Assembly: GCF_029814935.1 (NCBI RefSeq)
Contig: NZ_CP104582.1
Span: forward strand, 3,844,001-3,908,000
Source of the DNA: Pseudomonas sp. GD03919
Lineage (GTDB): Bacteria; Pseudomonadota; Gammaproteobacteria; Pseudomonadales; Pseudomonadaceae
Length of the DNA: 64,000 nt
Direction of reading: 5' to 3'
Position numbers and translations under genes: made by a program. Each line of letters opens with the position of its first letter. Position 1 is the first letter of the stretch. Below the pieces are notes generated by a model, which was given only the letters and a program-made list of their open reading frames with translations, was not told where the DNA came from and did no database searches. Below are positions 29,610-38,643 of this stretch, piece after piece.

Positions 29610-29659
29610 CACGTAGCCTGGTAGACAAGTCCTACCTCACCTCTGGGAGTTGAACCTTC

Positions 29660-30121
29660 ATGGATATCCGTAAAGTCAAGAAACTGATCGAGCTGCTGGA
29701 AGAGTCCGGTATCGACGAGCTGGAGATCAAAGAGGGCGAAGAGTCCGTACGCATCAGCCGCCACAGCAAGCAGCCGGCCTACGCGCCGCAGCCGGCCTAC
29801 GCTCAGGCGCCTGCGCCGGCTGCCGCACCTGTCGCTGCTGCCGCTCCGAACGCTGAAGCCGCTCCGGCTGCCGCACCGAAGCTGAACGGCACCGTGGCTC
29901 GCTCGCCGATGGTCGGCACCTTCTACCGCGCCGCCTCGCCGACCTCGCCCAACTTCGTCGAAGTCGGTCAGACCGTGAAGAAAGGCGACATCCTGTGCAT
30001 CGTCGAAGCCATGAAGATGATGAACCACATCGAGGCCGAAGCCAGCGGCGTGATCGAGTCCATCCTGGTGGAAAACGGCCAGCCGGTTGAGTACGACCAG
30101 CCCCTGTTCACCATCGTTTGA
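29660..30121 (+). CDS. accB: Biotin carboxyl carrier protein of acetyl-CoA carboxylase
   Basis: 153 residues. N-terminal interaction domain ([20 protein letters not shown]), a flexible Ala/Pro-rich linker (about residues 35-75), and a C-terminal biotinyl domain with the biotin-accepting Lys119 in [13 protein letters not shown]. It carries carboxybiotin between AccC and the AccAD transferase for malonyl-CoA synthesis. Followed 17 bp later by accC in the usual accBC operon. Confidence 0.95.
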   Translation: MDIRKVKKLIELLEESGIDELEIKEGEESVRISRHSKQPAYAPQPAYAQAPAPAAAPVAAAAPNAEAAPAAAPKLNGTVARSPMVGTFYRAASPTSPNFVEVGQTVKKGDILCIVEAMKMMNHIEAEASGVIESILVENGQPVEYDQPLFTIV

Positions 30122-30138
30122 TGCGCGGGGAGCCTGCA

Positions 30139-31494
30139 ATGCAGAAGCTGGAAAAAGTCCTGATCGCCAACCGTGGCGAAATCGCCCTGCGTATCCTGCG
30201 CGCCTGCAAGGAGCTGGGTATCAAGACGGTGGCCGTGCACTCCACCGCCGACCGCGAACTGATGCACCTGGGCCTGGCCGACGAATCCGTCTGCATTGGT
30301 CCGGCACCTGGCGCGCAGTCCTACCTGAACATCCCGGCCATCATCAGCGCCGCTGAGTTGACCGGCGCCACCGGCATCCACCCGGGCTACGGCTTCCTCG
30401 CCGAGAATGCCGACTTCGCCGAGCAGGTGGAAAACTCCGGTTTCGCCTTCATCGGCCCGACCGCCAGCGTGATCCGCCTGATGGGCGACAAAGTGTCGGC
30501 CAAGGACGCCATGATCAAGTCCGGCGTACCGGTGGTTCCCGGCTCCGACGGCCCGCTGCCGGAAGACGAGGAAGAAGCCCTGCGCATCGCCCGTGAAGTG
30601 GGCTACCCGGTGATCATCAAGGCCGCAGGTGGCGGCGGTGGTCGCGGCATGCGCGTGGTGCACAAGGAAGAAGATCTGATCAAGTCGGCCAAGCTGACCC
30701 GCACCGAAGCCGGTGCTGCGTTCGGTAACCCGATGGTCTATCTGGAAAAATTCCTCGGCAACCCGCGTCACGTCGAAGTTCAGGTGCTGTCCGACGGCCA
30801 GGGCAACGCCATTCACCTGTATGACCGCGACTGCTCGCTGCAGCGTCGCCACCAGAAGGTGATCGAGGAGGCTCCGGCCCCGCTGATCGACGAGAAGGCC
30901 CGCGCCGAAGTGCTCAAGCGCTGCGTCGATGCCTGCATCGAGATCGGCTACCGTGGCGCCGGCACCTTCGAGTTTCTTTACGAAGATGGTCGCTTCTACT
31001 TCATCGAGATGAACACCCGTGTTCAGGTGGAGCACCCGGTCACCGAGATGGTCACCGGCATCGACATCGTCAAGGAAATGCTCAGCATCGCCGCAGGCAA
31101 CAAGCTGTCCATCAAGCAGGAAGACGTGAAGATCCTCGGCCACTCCGTGGAGTGCCGGATCAACGCCGAAGACCCGGACAACTTCATGCCCAGCCCCGGC
31201 AAGGTCAAGCATTTCCATGCCCCGGGCGGCAATGGCGTGCGCGTCGACTCGCACCTGTACAGCGGTTACAGCGTACCGCCGCACTACGACTCGCTGATCG
31301 GCAAGCTGATCACCTTCGGCAAGGACCGCGACGAAGCCATGGCCCGTATGCGCAATGCCCTGGACGAGATCGTGGTCGACGGCATCAAGACCAACGTGCC
31401 ACTGCACCGCGACCTGGTGCGCGACAAGGGTTTCGTCAAAGGTGGCGTAAACATCCACTACCTGGAAAAGAAACTGGGTATGGACAAGCACTAA
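30139..31494 (+). CDS. accC: Biotin carboxylase subunit of acetyl-CoA carboxylase
   Basis: 451 residues, ATP-grasp enzyme that carboxylates biotin on AccB. Seen are the N-terminal [17 protein letters not shown], the glycine-rich ATP loop [14 protein letters not shown], the ATP/bicarbonate site [14 protein letters not shown] and the catalytic [19 protein letters not shown] at 30139 is chosen for its GGGGAG and because homologs begin [13 protein letters not shown]; the in-frame ATG at 30118/30121 overlaps the accB stop. Confidence 0.95.
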   Translation: MQKLEKVLIANRGEIALRILRACKELGIKTVAVHSTADRELMHLGLADESVCIGPAPGAQSYLNIPAIISAAELTGATGIHPGYGFLAENADFAEQVENSGFAFIGPTASVIRLMGDKVSAKDAMIKSGVPVVPGSDGPLPEDEEEALRIAREVGYPVIIKAAGGGGGRGMRVVHKEEDLIKSAKLTRTEAGAAFGNPMVYLEKFLGNPRHVEVQVLSDGQGNAIHLYDRDCSLQRRHQKVIEEAPAPLIDEKARAEVLKRCVDACIEIGYRGAGTFEFLYEDGRFYFIEMNTRVQVEHPVTEMVTGIDIVKEMLSIAAGNKLSIKQEDVKILGHSVECRINAEDPDNFMPSPGKVKHFHAPGGNGVRVDSHLYSGYSVPPHYDSLIGKLITFGKDRDEAMARMRNALDEIVVDGIKTNVPLHRDLVRDKGFVKGGVNIHYLEKKLGMDKH

Positions 31495-31533
31495 GCTTCA
31501 GGCTTCAGGCTTCAGGCTTCAGGCTTCAGGCTT
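31495..31533 (+). repeat. Heptamer tandem repeat (gcttcag)5.6
   Basis: Five perfect gcttcag units plus four more bases directly after the accC stop codon. Non-coding microsatellite; its copy number is likely to vary between strains. Confidence 0.95.
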
Positions 31534-31556
31534 GCCAGATTATGATGTACCACCTC

Positions 31557-31585
31557 GGAGCGGCCTCGGCCGCTCCTTTCTTTTT
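31557..31585 (+). terminator. Rho-independent terminator after accC
   Basis: A perfect 9-bp stem ggagcggcc/ggccgctcc with a 2-bp spacer at 31557-31576 is followed by tttctttttc. It ends the aroQ-accBC transcription unit ahead of prmA. Confidence 0.85.
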
Positions 31586-31635
31586 CCTGCGGCCTGCAGC
31601 CTGACGCCTGCAGCCGCTCCCGAAGGGAGCCCGCC

Positions 31636-32514
31636 ATGCCCTGGTTACAAGTCCGTCTCGCCATCACTCCCGAACAGGCGGAAACCTACGAGGACGCCCT
31701 GCTGGAAGTAGGCGCCGTATCGGTGACCTTCATGGACGCCGAGGATCAGCCGATCTTCGAGCCGGACCTGGGCACCACCCCACTGTGGTCGCACACCCAT
31801 CTGCTGGCCCTGTTCGAAGCCGACACCGACGAGACCGCACTGATCGCCCATCTGCAACTGCTGTGTGGCGGCTCGCTGCCGGAGCATCATGTCGAGCGCA
31901 TCGAGGATCAGGACTGGGAGCGCAGCTGGATGGACAACTTCCAGCCGATGCGCTTCGGCCGGCGCCTGTGGATCGTGCCGAGCTGGCATGCCGCACCGGA
32001 GCCGGACGCCGTGAACCTGCTGCTCGATCCGGGCCTGGCCTTCGGCACCGGCACCCACCCGACCACCGCGCTGTGCCTGGAATGGCTCGACGACCAGGAG
32101 CTGCAGGGCTGCAACGTGCTCGACTTCGGCTGCGGCTCGGGCATCCTCGCCATCGCCGCCCTGCTGCTCGGCGCGCCGCAGGCGGTGGGCACCGATATCG
32201 ACCCACAAGCCCTGGAAGCCTCGCGCGACAATGCTTCGCGCAATGGCATCGACCCGGCACGCTTCCCGGTCTACCTGCCAGCCGATCTGCCGCAGCAGCC
32301 GGCGGACGTGGTCGTCGCCAACATCCTCGCCGGCCCGCTGGTTTCCCTGGCACCTCAGATCACTGCGCTGGTCAAAGGCGGTGGACGCCTGGCGCTGTCG
32401 GGCATCCTCGCCGAACAGGCCGAAGACGTGCGCGCTGCCTACGCCGGGGCTTTCGACCTTGATCCGACCGCCAGCAAGGACGGCTGGGTACGCATCAGCG
32501 GCGTCAAGCGCTGA
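31636..32514 (+). CDS. prmA: Ribosomal protein L11 methyltransferase
   Basis: 292 residues. N-terminal substrate-recognition domain beginning [16 protein letters not shown], then a SAM-methyltransferase domain with [19 protein letters not shown], motif [16 protein letters not shown] and the NPPY-like motif as [10 protein letters not shown]. PrmA trimethylates L11 at several amino groups. Length fits the family (~293). GGGAG precedes the start. Confidence 0.95.
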   Translation: MPWLQVRLAITPEQAETYEDALLEVGAVSVTFMDAEDQPIFEPDLGTTPLWSHTHLLALFEADTDETALIAHLQLLCGGSLPEHHVERIEDQDWERSWMDNFQPMRFGRRLWIVPSWHAAPEPDAVNLLLDPGLAFGTGTHPTTALCLEWLDDQELQGCNVLDFGCGSGILAIAALLLGAPQAVGTDIDPQALEASRDNASRNGIDPARFPVYLPADLPQQPADVVVANILAGPLVSLAPQITALVKGGGRLALSGILAEQAEDVRAAYAGAFDLDPTASKDGWVRISGVKR

Positions 32515-32567
32515 TGCGCGCGCAATCCTTGCGTTAGACTAGCTGCTTGGATTTTCCGGACCCGCGC

Positions 32568-33833
32568 ATGAGCGAAAGCCACGTTACCCAGTGCCCCCAT
32601 TGCCGCACCAGCTTCCGCGTCAGCCAGGCGCAGCTGGCTGCTGCCCATGGCGTCGTGCGCTGTGGGGCCTGCCTGCACGTGTTCAACGCCGCCGAACAGC
32701 TGTTCGGCCCCGCCACGACAAGCGCCGCAGTCAAAGCACCCAGCGCGGCGGCGCAACAGTTCCACGCCGGCACCAGCAGCAAGCCAGCAGCCAAGAAAGC
32801 GATCGACGATACCCTGTGGATTCATGACGACCTGGACCTCGACAACCTCGATCTCGATGAGGAACTGGCCAGACTGGAAGAACAGGAACAGCAGCTGTCG
32901 CAGCAGTTTCTTGCCCTGGAACGGGCGCCGCGCCCAGCCGAACGCTTCGAGGGCAGTGGCGTAGACGCCCCCAAGGACATCCACGATGAATCCTGGACTG
33001 AAGCCCTGCTGCGTGACGAGCCGGTAAAACCTGAGCGCGCACGCTTCGAGCTGCAGGAAACTGACGCACTACCGCCAGCGGCGGCTGCAGCGGAACGTAG
33101 GATGGCCGAGCCCGCGCCACCCGCCACAATGCACAGGCAGCCCATTGTCGAGCCCCTAGAAGAGGCCGACGAACCGCGCCTTGGCAGCCTCGATGACGAA
33201 CCGCTGGAGCAGGCGCAGACGGACGAAGCCCCGCACAGCGAACGCGAAGAGCCCAAGCTCACGCGCAACGAGCCGGGTCTGCGCGAAGAGCGCTTGTTCG
33301 ACCTGGACGACGAACCCCTGCAACTCGACTGGCAGCAGCCACAAGGCACCGCCTGGGGGCGCGTGTTCGGCTGGAGCCTGCTCAACCTGCTGGCGGCAGC
33401 CGGCCTGCTGGCGCAATACGCCACCTACAACTTCGATGAACTGGCGCGACAGGATCGTTACCGACCCTGGTTCGAACAGCTGTGCCCCAGCATCGGCTGC
33501 AGCCTGCCGTCGAAAGTCGACATCGGCCAGATTCGCAGCAGTAACCTGGTCGTGCGCAGCCACCCGGAGTTCTCCGGCGCGCTGATCGTCGACGCCATTC
33601 TCTACAATCGCGCGCCCTTCGCCCAACCCTTCCCGCTGCTGGAAATGCGCTTCGCCGACCTGGGCGGACAACTGATCGCCAGCCGCCGTTTCAAGCCCAG
33701 CGAGTACCTCGCTGGCGAGCTGGCCGGACAGCGCGAAATGCCGCCGCAGACGCCCATCCACATCTCCCTGGACATCCTCGACCCCGGCCCTCGCGCGGTC
33801 AATTACAGCCTCAGCTTCCACTCGCCCGAGTAG
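32568..33833 (+). CDS. Zinc-ribbon / DUF3426 membrane protein
   Basis: 421 residues. N-terminal MJ0042-type zinc ribbon CPHC...CGAC (residues ~6-29), a long acidic low-complexity region rich in Glu, Asp and Pro (about 60-255), one transmembrane helix (VFGWSLLNLLAAAGLLAQYA, about 265-285) and a C-terminal DUF3426 domain (about 290-420) with FEQLCPSIGCSLP. The topology suggests a cytoplasmic zinc finger and a periplasmic domain. Function unknown. ATG at 32568 preferred to a TTG seven codons upstream. Conserved between prmA and dusB in pseudomonads. Confidence 0.85.
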   Translation: MSESHVTQCPHCRTSFRVSQAQLAAAHGVVRCGACLHVFNAAEQLFGPATTSAAVKAPSAAAQQFHAGTSSKPAAKKAIDDTLWIHDDLDLDNLDLDEELARLEEQEQQLSQQFLALERAPRPAERFEGSGVDAPKDIHDESWTEALLRDEPVKPERARFELQETDALPPAAAAAERRMAEPAPPATMHRQPIVEPLEEADEPRLGSLDDEPLEQAQTDEAPHSEREEPKLTRNEPGLREERLFDLDDEPLQLDWQQPQGTAWGRVFGWSLLNLLAAAGLLAQYATYNFDELARQDRYRPWFEQLCPSIGCSLPSKVDIGQIRSSNLVVRSHPEFSGALIVDAILYNRAPFAQPFPLLEMRFADLGGQLIASRRFKPSEYLAGELAGQREMPPQTPIHISLDILDPGPRAVNYSLSFHSPE

Positions 33834-33870
33834 CCTGCAGAGGCCGTGACCCGTGGTCGCAGGCTCTTTA
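33832..33870 (+). terminator. Possible terminator after the DUF3426 gene
   Basis: agcctgc (33832-33838) pairs with gcaggct (33859-33865), followed by cttta. The loop is long and the T-run weak, so this is tentative. The remaining ~180 bp to dusB should hold the dusB-fis promoter; a TATCAT lies at about 33946, without a clear -35. Confidence 0.35.
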
Positions 33871-34053
33871 TCTAACTGCTGGCGATAAGCCCATAGCTGT
33901 TCAGAATTTGTTCAAAACGACCTTTATCCGGTCATCCAGAGCGGGTATCATGCCCACCCTTTCGCGAGCACCCGCCCCACCATCGTCTTCCCCGCCGAAC
34001 ACAGTGGAGGGCAGGTGTTGATCGCAATCGACCAAACCCAGCAGGGACGCCCC

Positions 34054-35052
34054 ATGTCGGCCCCACGTATTGGCCCTTACACATTGCCCAATCGGTTGAT
34101 CCTGGCTCCCATGGCCGGCGTCACCGATCGCCCGTTCCGCCAGCTGTGCCGCCGTCTCGGTGCCGGCCTGGTGGTGTCGGAGATGGTCACCAGCGATGTG
34201 CGCTTGTGGAATAGCCGCAAGTCCAGCCTGCGTTTGCTGCACGCCGGTGATCCCGAGCCGCGCTCGGTGCAGATCGCCGGTGGCGACCCGCAGATGATGG
34301 CCGACGCAGCACGCAAGAACGTCGAGTTAGGCGCGCAGATCATCGACATCAACATGGGCTGCCCAGCCAAGAAGGTCTGCAACAAGGCCGCCGGCTCCGC
34401 CCTGCTGCGTGACGAGCCGCTGGTACGGGAAATCCTCGCTGCCGTGGTCGGTGCGGTGGACGTGCCGGTGACCCTGAAGATTCGTACCGGCTGGGACCGC
34501 CAGAACAAGAACGGCATTACCGTGGCGAAAATCGCCGAAGATGCCGGCATTGCTGCACTGTCCGTACACGGCCGCACCCGCGCCGACCTTTACACCGGCG
34601 AAGCCGAGTACGACACCATCGCCGCCATCAAGCAGGCGGTATCGATTCCGGTGTTCGCCAATGGCGACATCGACTCCCCGGAAAAAGCCAAGGCCGTGCT
34701 CGACGCCACCGGCGCCGACGCCTTGCTGATCGGTCGCGCCGCCCAGGGCAGGCCGTGGATCTTCCGTGAAATCGAGCACTACCTGCGTACCGGCGAGAGC
34801 CTGCCGGCACCGAGCCTGCTCGAAGTGGAACGCATTCTGCTGGAACACCTTGCCGCACTGCACGCCTTCTATGGCGAATTGATGGGCGTACGCATCGCCC
34901 GCAAGCATGTCGGCTGGTATCTGGCAACCCTGCCGGGCGCCAGGGAGTTTCGCGCCCAGTTCAACCGTCTGGACAGCACGGACGCACAGTGCGCCCACGT
35001 TCGCGCGTTCTTCCGCGAACGGCACAACGATGAAAACGAGGTGGCCGCATGA
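34054..35052 (+). CDS. dusB: tRNA-dihydrouridine synthase B
   Basis: 332 residues, FMN-dependent TIM-barrel enzyme reducing uridine to dihydrouridine in the tRNA D-loop. Signature segments are [33 protein letters not shown] with the catalytic cysteine, [20 protein letters not shown] and [15 protein letters not shown] at 34054 is preferred to the in-frame 34015 because AGGGA precedes it. It is immediately upstream of and overlaps fis (ATGA), the conserved dusB-fis operon of gamma-proteobacteria. Confidence 0.95.
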   Translation: MSAPRIGPYTLPNRLILAPMAGVTDRPFRQLCRRLGAGLVVSEMVTSDVRLWNSRKSSLRLLHAGDPEPRSVQIAGGDPQMMADAARKNVELGAQIIDINMGCPAKKVCNKAAGSALLRDEPLVREILAAVVGAVDVPVTLKIRTGWDRQNKNGITVAKIAEDAGIAALSVHGRTRADLYTGEAEYDTIAAIKQAVSIPVFANGDIDSPEKAKAVLDATGADALLIGRAAQGRPWIFREIEHYLRTGESLPAPSLLEVERILLEHLAALHAFYGELMGVRIARKHVGWYLATLPGAREFRAQFNRLDSTDAQCAHVRAFFRERHNDENEVAA

Positions 35053-35369
35053 CGTTGATGACAGAGACCCTAGTGAGTGGAATTGCACCCGTGAGTGACA
35101 ACACCAGCCTTAAACAGCACCTGAACACGCCAAGCGAAGAGGGTCAGACCCTGCGCGGCGCCGTGGAGAAGGCGCTGCACAACTACTTCGCCCATCTCGA
35201 GGGTGCTGACGTCACGGACGTGTACAACCTGGTGCTCACCGAAGTCGAAGCACCGCTGCTGGAAACCGTAATGAATCACGTGAAAGGTAACCAGACCAAG
35301 GCGTCCGAGCTGCTCGGCCTGAACCGCGGTACGCTGCGCAAGAAGCTCAAGCAGTACGACCTGCTGTAA
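35049..35369 (+). CDS. fis: DNA-binding protein Fis
   Basis: 106 residues. Nucleoid-associated, homodimeric factor that bends DNA and tunes growth-phase transcription. The C-terminal helix-turn-helix is [20 protein letters not shown]; the N-terminal beta-hairpin region and dimer helices precede it. Start overlaps the dusB stop by 4 bases, so translation is coupled. Confidence 0.95.
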   Translation: MTLMTETLVSGIAPVSDNTSLKQHLNTPSEEGQTLRGAVEKALHNYFAHLEGADVTDVYNLVLTEVEAPLLETVMNHVKGNQTKASELLGLNRGTLRKKLKQYDLL

Positions 35370-35382
35370 CCCTGAACTCCCG

Positions 35383-35413
35383 AAAAGGGCGGCCCGCATG
35401 AGCCGCCTTTTTT
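35383..35413 (+). terminator. Rho-independent terminator after fis
   Basis: ggcgg (35388-35392) pairs with ccgcc (35403-35407), extended by flanking AAAA/TTTT pairing, and is followed by six Ts (35408-35413). It closes the dusB-fis unit before purH. Confidence 0.8.
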
Positions 35414-35443
35414 GCTGATATCCCCGCTCTGATGGATAGTGAA

Positions 35444-37051
35444 ATGACCGACCAGACCACCCTTCTGCCCGTCCGCCGCGCGCTGATCAGCGTTTCCGAC
35501 AAGACCGGTGTCCTCGACTTCGCTCGCGAACTGGCCGCCCTCGGTGTCGAGATCCTCTCCACCGGCGGCACCTACAAGCTGCTCAAGGACAACGGCGTGG
35601 CCGCAGTGGAAGTCGCTGACTACACCGGTTTCCCGGAAATGATGGACGGCCGCGTGAAGACCCTGCACCCGAAGATCCACGGCGGCATCCTCGGCCGTCG
35701 CGCCTTGGACGGCGCGGTGATGGAACAGCACGGCATCAAGCCGATCGACCTGGTCGCGGTCAACCTCTATCCCTTCGAAGCCACCGTGGCCAAGCCCGAT
35801 TGCGACCTGGCCGACGCCATCGAGAACATCGACATCGGCGGCCCGACCATGGTCCGCAGCGCGGCGAAGAACCATAAGGACGTCGCCATCGTGGTCAACA
35901 CCGGCGACTACGCCGGCATCGTCGCCTCCCTCAAGGCCGGCGGCCTGAGCTACGCCCAGCGTTTCGACCTGGCGCTGAAGGCCTTCGAACACACCGCTGC
36001 CTACGACGGCATGATCGCCAACTACCTGGGCACCATCGACCAGGCCCGTGACACCCTGTCCACCGAAGGTCGCGGCGCCTTCCCGCGCACCTTCAACAGC
36101 CAGTTCGTCAAGGCACAGGAAATGCGCTACGGCGAGAACCCGCACCAGAGCGCGGCGTTCTACGTCGAGGCGAAGAAGGGCGAAGCCAGCGTCTCCACCG
36201 CCGTGCAACTGCAAGGCAAGGAACTGTCGTTCAACAACGTGGCCGACACCGACGCCGCGCTGGAATGCGTGAAGAGCTTCGTCAAGCCGGCCTGCGTCAT
36301 CGTCAAGCACGCCAACCCCTGCGGCGTCGCCGTTGTACCGGAAGACGAGGGCGGCATTCGCAAGGCCTACGACCTGGCCTACGCCACCGACACCGAATCG
36401 GCCTTCGGCGGCATCATCGCCTTCAACCGCGAGCTGGATGGCGAAACCGCCAAGGCCATCGTCGAGCGTCAGTTCGTCGAAGTGATCATCGCCCCGAAAA
36501 TCAGCGCCGCCGCCCGTGAAGTGGTGGCCGCCAAGGCTAACGTGCGCCTGCTCGAATGCGGCGAATGGCCGGCCGAGCGCGCTGCTGGTTGGGACTTCAA
36601 GCGCGTCAATGGTGGTCTGCTGGTGCAGAGCCGCGACATCGGCATGATCGCAGCCTCCGACCTGAAGATCGTCACCCAGCGCGCGCCGAGCGAGCAGGAA
36701 ATCCACGACCTGATCTTCGCCTGGAAAGTGGCCAAGTTCGTCAAATCCAACGCCATCGTCTACGCCAAGAACCGTCAGACCGTGGGCGTCGGCGCCGGCC
36801 AGATGAGCCGCGTCAACTCCGCGCGCATCGCCGCGATCAAGGCCGAGCATGCCGGCCTGCCGGTGCAGGGCGCGGTGATGGCGTCGGACGCCTTCTTCCC
36901 GTTCCGCGACGGCATCGACAACGCGGCCAAGGCCGGTATCTCCGCGGTGATCCAGCCAGGTGGCTCGATGCGCGACAACGAAGTGATCGCCGCCGCCGAT
37001 GAGGCCGGCATTGCCATGGTCTTCACTGGCATGCGCCACTTCCGCCATTGA
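35444..37051 (+). CDS. purH: Bifunctional AICAR transformylase / IMP cyclohydrolase
   Basis: 535 residues, catalysing the last two steps of IMP synthesis. The N-terminal MGS-like cyclohydrolase domain (1-~150) starts [20 protein letters not shown] and contains [18 protein letters not shown]; the C-terminal transformylase domain includes [11 protein letters not shown], with the Lys-His pair needed for catalysis. ATG at 35444 is used because orthologs start [13 protein letters not shown]; an in-frame ATG four codons earlier exists. Followed by two repeats and then purD, the usual purHD order. Confidence 0.95.
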   Translation: MTDQTTLLPVRRALISVSDKTGVLDFARELAALGVEILSTGGTYKLLKDNGVAAVEVADYTGFPEMMDGRVKTLHPKIHGGILGRRALDGAVMEQHGIKPIDLVAVNLYPFEATVAKPDCDLADAIENIDIGGPTMVRSAAKNHKDVAIVVNTGDYAGIVASLKAGGLSYAQRFDLALKAFEHTAAYDGMIANYLGTIDQARDTLSTEGRGAFPRTFNSQFVKAQEMRYGENPHQSAAFYVEAKKGEASVSTAVQLQGKELSFNNVADTDAALECVKSFVKPACVIVKHANPCGVAVVPEDEGGIRKAYDLAYATDTESAFGGIIAFNRELDGETAKAIVERQFVEVIIAPKISAAAREVVAAKANVRLLECGEWPAERAAGWDFKRVNGGLLVQSRDIGMIAASDLKIVTQRAPSEQEIHDLIFAWKVAKFVKSNAIVYAKNRQTVGVGAGQMSRVNSARIAAIKAEHAGLPVQGAVMASDAFFPFRDGIDNAAKAGISAVIQPGGSMRDNEVIAAADEAGIAMVFTGMRHFRH

Positions 37052-37052
37052 T

Positions 37053-37154
37053 GATCGTGCCCACGCTCCGCGTGGGCACGCAGCCCGGGACGCTCTGCGT
37101 CCCTCGGACGCAGAGCGTCCGTGAGGCGTTCCCACGCTGAGCATGGGAACGATC
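37053..37154 (-). repeat. 102-bp multi-hairpin repeat, copy A (inverted orientation)
   Basis: Begins at the purH stop with gatcgtgcccacgctccgcg and ends gttcccacgctgagcatggg plus aacgatc. It contains three or four consecutive hairpins built on the acgctctgcgt core. Two more copies, in the other orientation, are at 47885-47986 (urtD/urtE) and 51003-51105 (ureB/ureC); all are about 102 bp long and lie between same-strand genes. Confidence 0.85.
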
Positions 37155-37163
37155 GATTCGTAG

Positions 37164-37189
37164 GGTGGATAACGCTTCGCTTATCCACC
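37164..37189. repeat. Hairpin repeat ggtggataa...ttatccacc
   Basis: A perfect 9-bp stem ggtggataa/ttatccacc around an 8-base loop, in the context gtagggtggataacgcttcg, a short palindrome I recognise as common in Pseudomonas intergenic DNA. It lies between copy A of the 102-bp element and purD. Confidence 0.7.
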
Positions 37190-37226
37190 AAACGGGCCAG
37201 CGGCCCGCCTCCACTGGGAGAGAGAC

Positions 37227-38516
37227 ATGAACGTACTGATCATCGGCAGCGGCGGTCGTGAACACGCCCTGGCCTGGAAAGTGGCGCAGGATCCTCGCGT
37301 CGAGAAGGTCTTCGTTGCCCCGGGCAACGCCGGCACTGCCGTGGAAGCCAAGTGCGAGAACGTCGCCATCGACGTACTGGCCATCGAGCAACTGGCCGAT
37401 TTCGCCGAGCAGAACGTGCAACTGACCATCGTCGGCCCGGAAGCGCCGCTGGTCAAAGGCGTGGTCGACCTGTTCCGTACGCGCGGCCTGGACATCTTCG
37501 GCCCCACCGCCGCTGCCGCCCAGCTGGAAGGCTCCAAGGCCTTCACCAAGGATTTCCTGGCGCGTCACAAGATCCCGACTGCCGACTACCGGAACTTCAC
37601 CGAGATCGAGCCGGCACTGGCCTACCTGCGCGAAAAAGGTGCGCCCATCGTGATCAAGGCCGACGGCCTGGCCGCGGGCAAAGGCGTGATCGTCGCCATG
37701 ACCCTGCAGGAAGCCGAAGACGCCGTGCGCGACATGCTCGCCGGCAACGCCTTCGGTGAGGCCGGTTCGCGCGTGGTGATCGAGGAATTCCTCGACGGCG
37801 AGGAAGCCAGCTTTATCGTCATGGTCGACGGCGAAAATGTACTGCCTATGGCCACCAGTCAGGACCACAAGCGCGTCGGCGACGCCGATACCGGCCCCAA
37901 CACCGGCGGCATGGGCGCCTACTCGCCGGCACCGGTGGTAACCCCTGAGGTGCACCAGCGCGTGATGGATGATGTGATCTACCCGACCGTGCGTGGCATG
38001 GCCAGCGAAGGCAACGTCTACACCGGCTTCCTCTATGCCGGCCTGATGATCGACAAGGCCGGCAAGCCCAAGGTCATTGAGTTCAACTGCCGCTTCGGTG
38101 ACCCGGAAACCCAGCCGATCATGTGCCGCCTGGAAAGCTCCCTGGTGCTGCTGGTCGAGGCCGCCCTGGCCAAGGCGCTGGACAAAGTCGAAGCGACCTG
38201 GGACCCGCGTCCGACCGTGGGCGTGGTGCTCGCCGCCGGTGGCTACCCGGGCGACTACGCCAAGGGCGATGTCATCGAAGGTCTGGATGAAGCCGCCAAG
38301 CTCGACGGCAAGGTGTTCCACGCCGGTACCGCACTGAAGGACGGCCAGATCGTCACCGCTGGCGGCCGCGTGCTATGCGCCACCGCCATCGGCGCCAGCG
38401 TCGCCGATGCCCAGCAGCAAGCCTACCGCCTGGCCGAGAAGATTCGCTGGAACGGTATGTTCCACCGCAACGACATCGGCTACCGCGCCATCGCCCGCGA
38501 GCGCGGCGAAGGCTGA
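37227..38516 (+). CDS. purD: Phosphoribosylamine-glycine ligase (GAR synthetase)
   Basis: 429 residues, ATP-grasp ligase joining phosphoribosylamine and glycine in purine synthesis. N-terminal [20 protein letters not shown] loop [35 protein letters not shown] and [12 protein letters not shown] are all family signatures. GGGAG precedes the ATG. Its stop codon lies inside a short ggctga tandem repeat, so a repeat-length change could alter the C-terminus. Confidence 0.95.
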   Translation: MNVLIIGSGGREHALAWKVAQDPRVEKVFVAPGNAGTAVEAKCENVAIDVLAIEQLADFAEQNVQLTIVGPEAPLVKGVVDLFRTRGLDIFGPTAAAAQLEGSKAFTKDFLARHKIPTADYRNFTEIEPALAYLREKGAPIVIKADGLAAGKGVIVAMTLQEAEDAVRDMLAGNAFGEAGSRVVIEEFLDGEEASFIVMVDGENVLPMATSQDHKRVGDADTGPNTGGMGAYSPAPVVTPEVHQRVMDDVIYPTVRGMASEGNVYTGFLYAGLMIDKAGKPKVIEFNCRFGDPETQPIMCRLESSLVLLVEAALAKALDKVEATWDPRPTVGVVLAAGGYPGDYAKGDVIEGLDEAAKLDGKVFHAGTALKDGQIVTAGGRVLCATAIGASVADAQQQAYRLAEKIRWNGMFHRNDIGYRAIARERGEG

Positions 38517-38537
38517 GGCTGAGGCTGAGGCTGAGGC
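38511..38537 (+). repeat. Hexamer tandem repeat (ggctga)4.5
   Basis: Four perfect ggctga units and a half unit overlapping the purD stop codon. Every unit contains TGA in the purD frame, so gain or loss of units would not extend the protein. Confidence 0.9.
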
Positions 38538-38544
38538 GGCTCAG

Positions 38545-38591
38545 GGAATACGGCGCGACAGGCCATAAAAAGCCCCGCCGCGCCGTATTCC
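38545..38591. terminator. Long hairpin between purD and retS
   Basis: A perfect 13-bp inverted repeat ggaatacggcgcg/cgcgccgtattcc separated by 21 bases that include ataaaaagcccc. It has no T-run after it on the plus strand, so it is an atypical terminator or a regulatory mRNA structure. It ends about 50 bp ahead of the retS start. Confidence 0.5.
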
Positions 38592-38643
38592 CCCGAACAA
38601 ATGCTTGGCTATAATCCGGCCACTCATTTAGAAGGATTTTCCC

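Noticed and set aside
29968..31491. A 507-codon minus-strand open frame opposite accC.
   Set aside because: accC is unmistakable on the plus strand; the antisense frame is a GC-skew shadow.
35276..38321. Long minus-strand open frames opposite purH and purD.
   Set aside because: Both are antisense to highly conserved housekeeping enzymes with correct starts and motifs.
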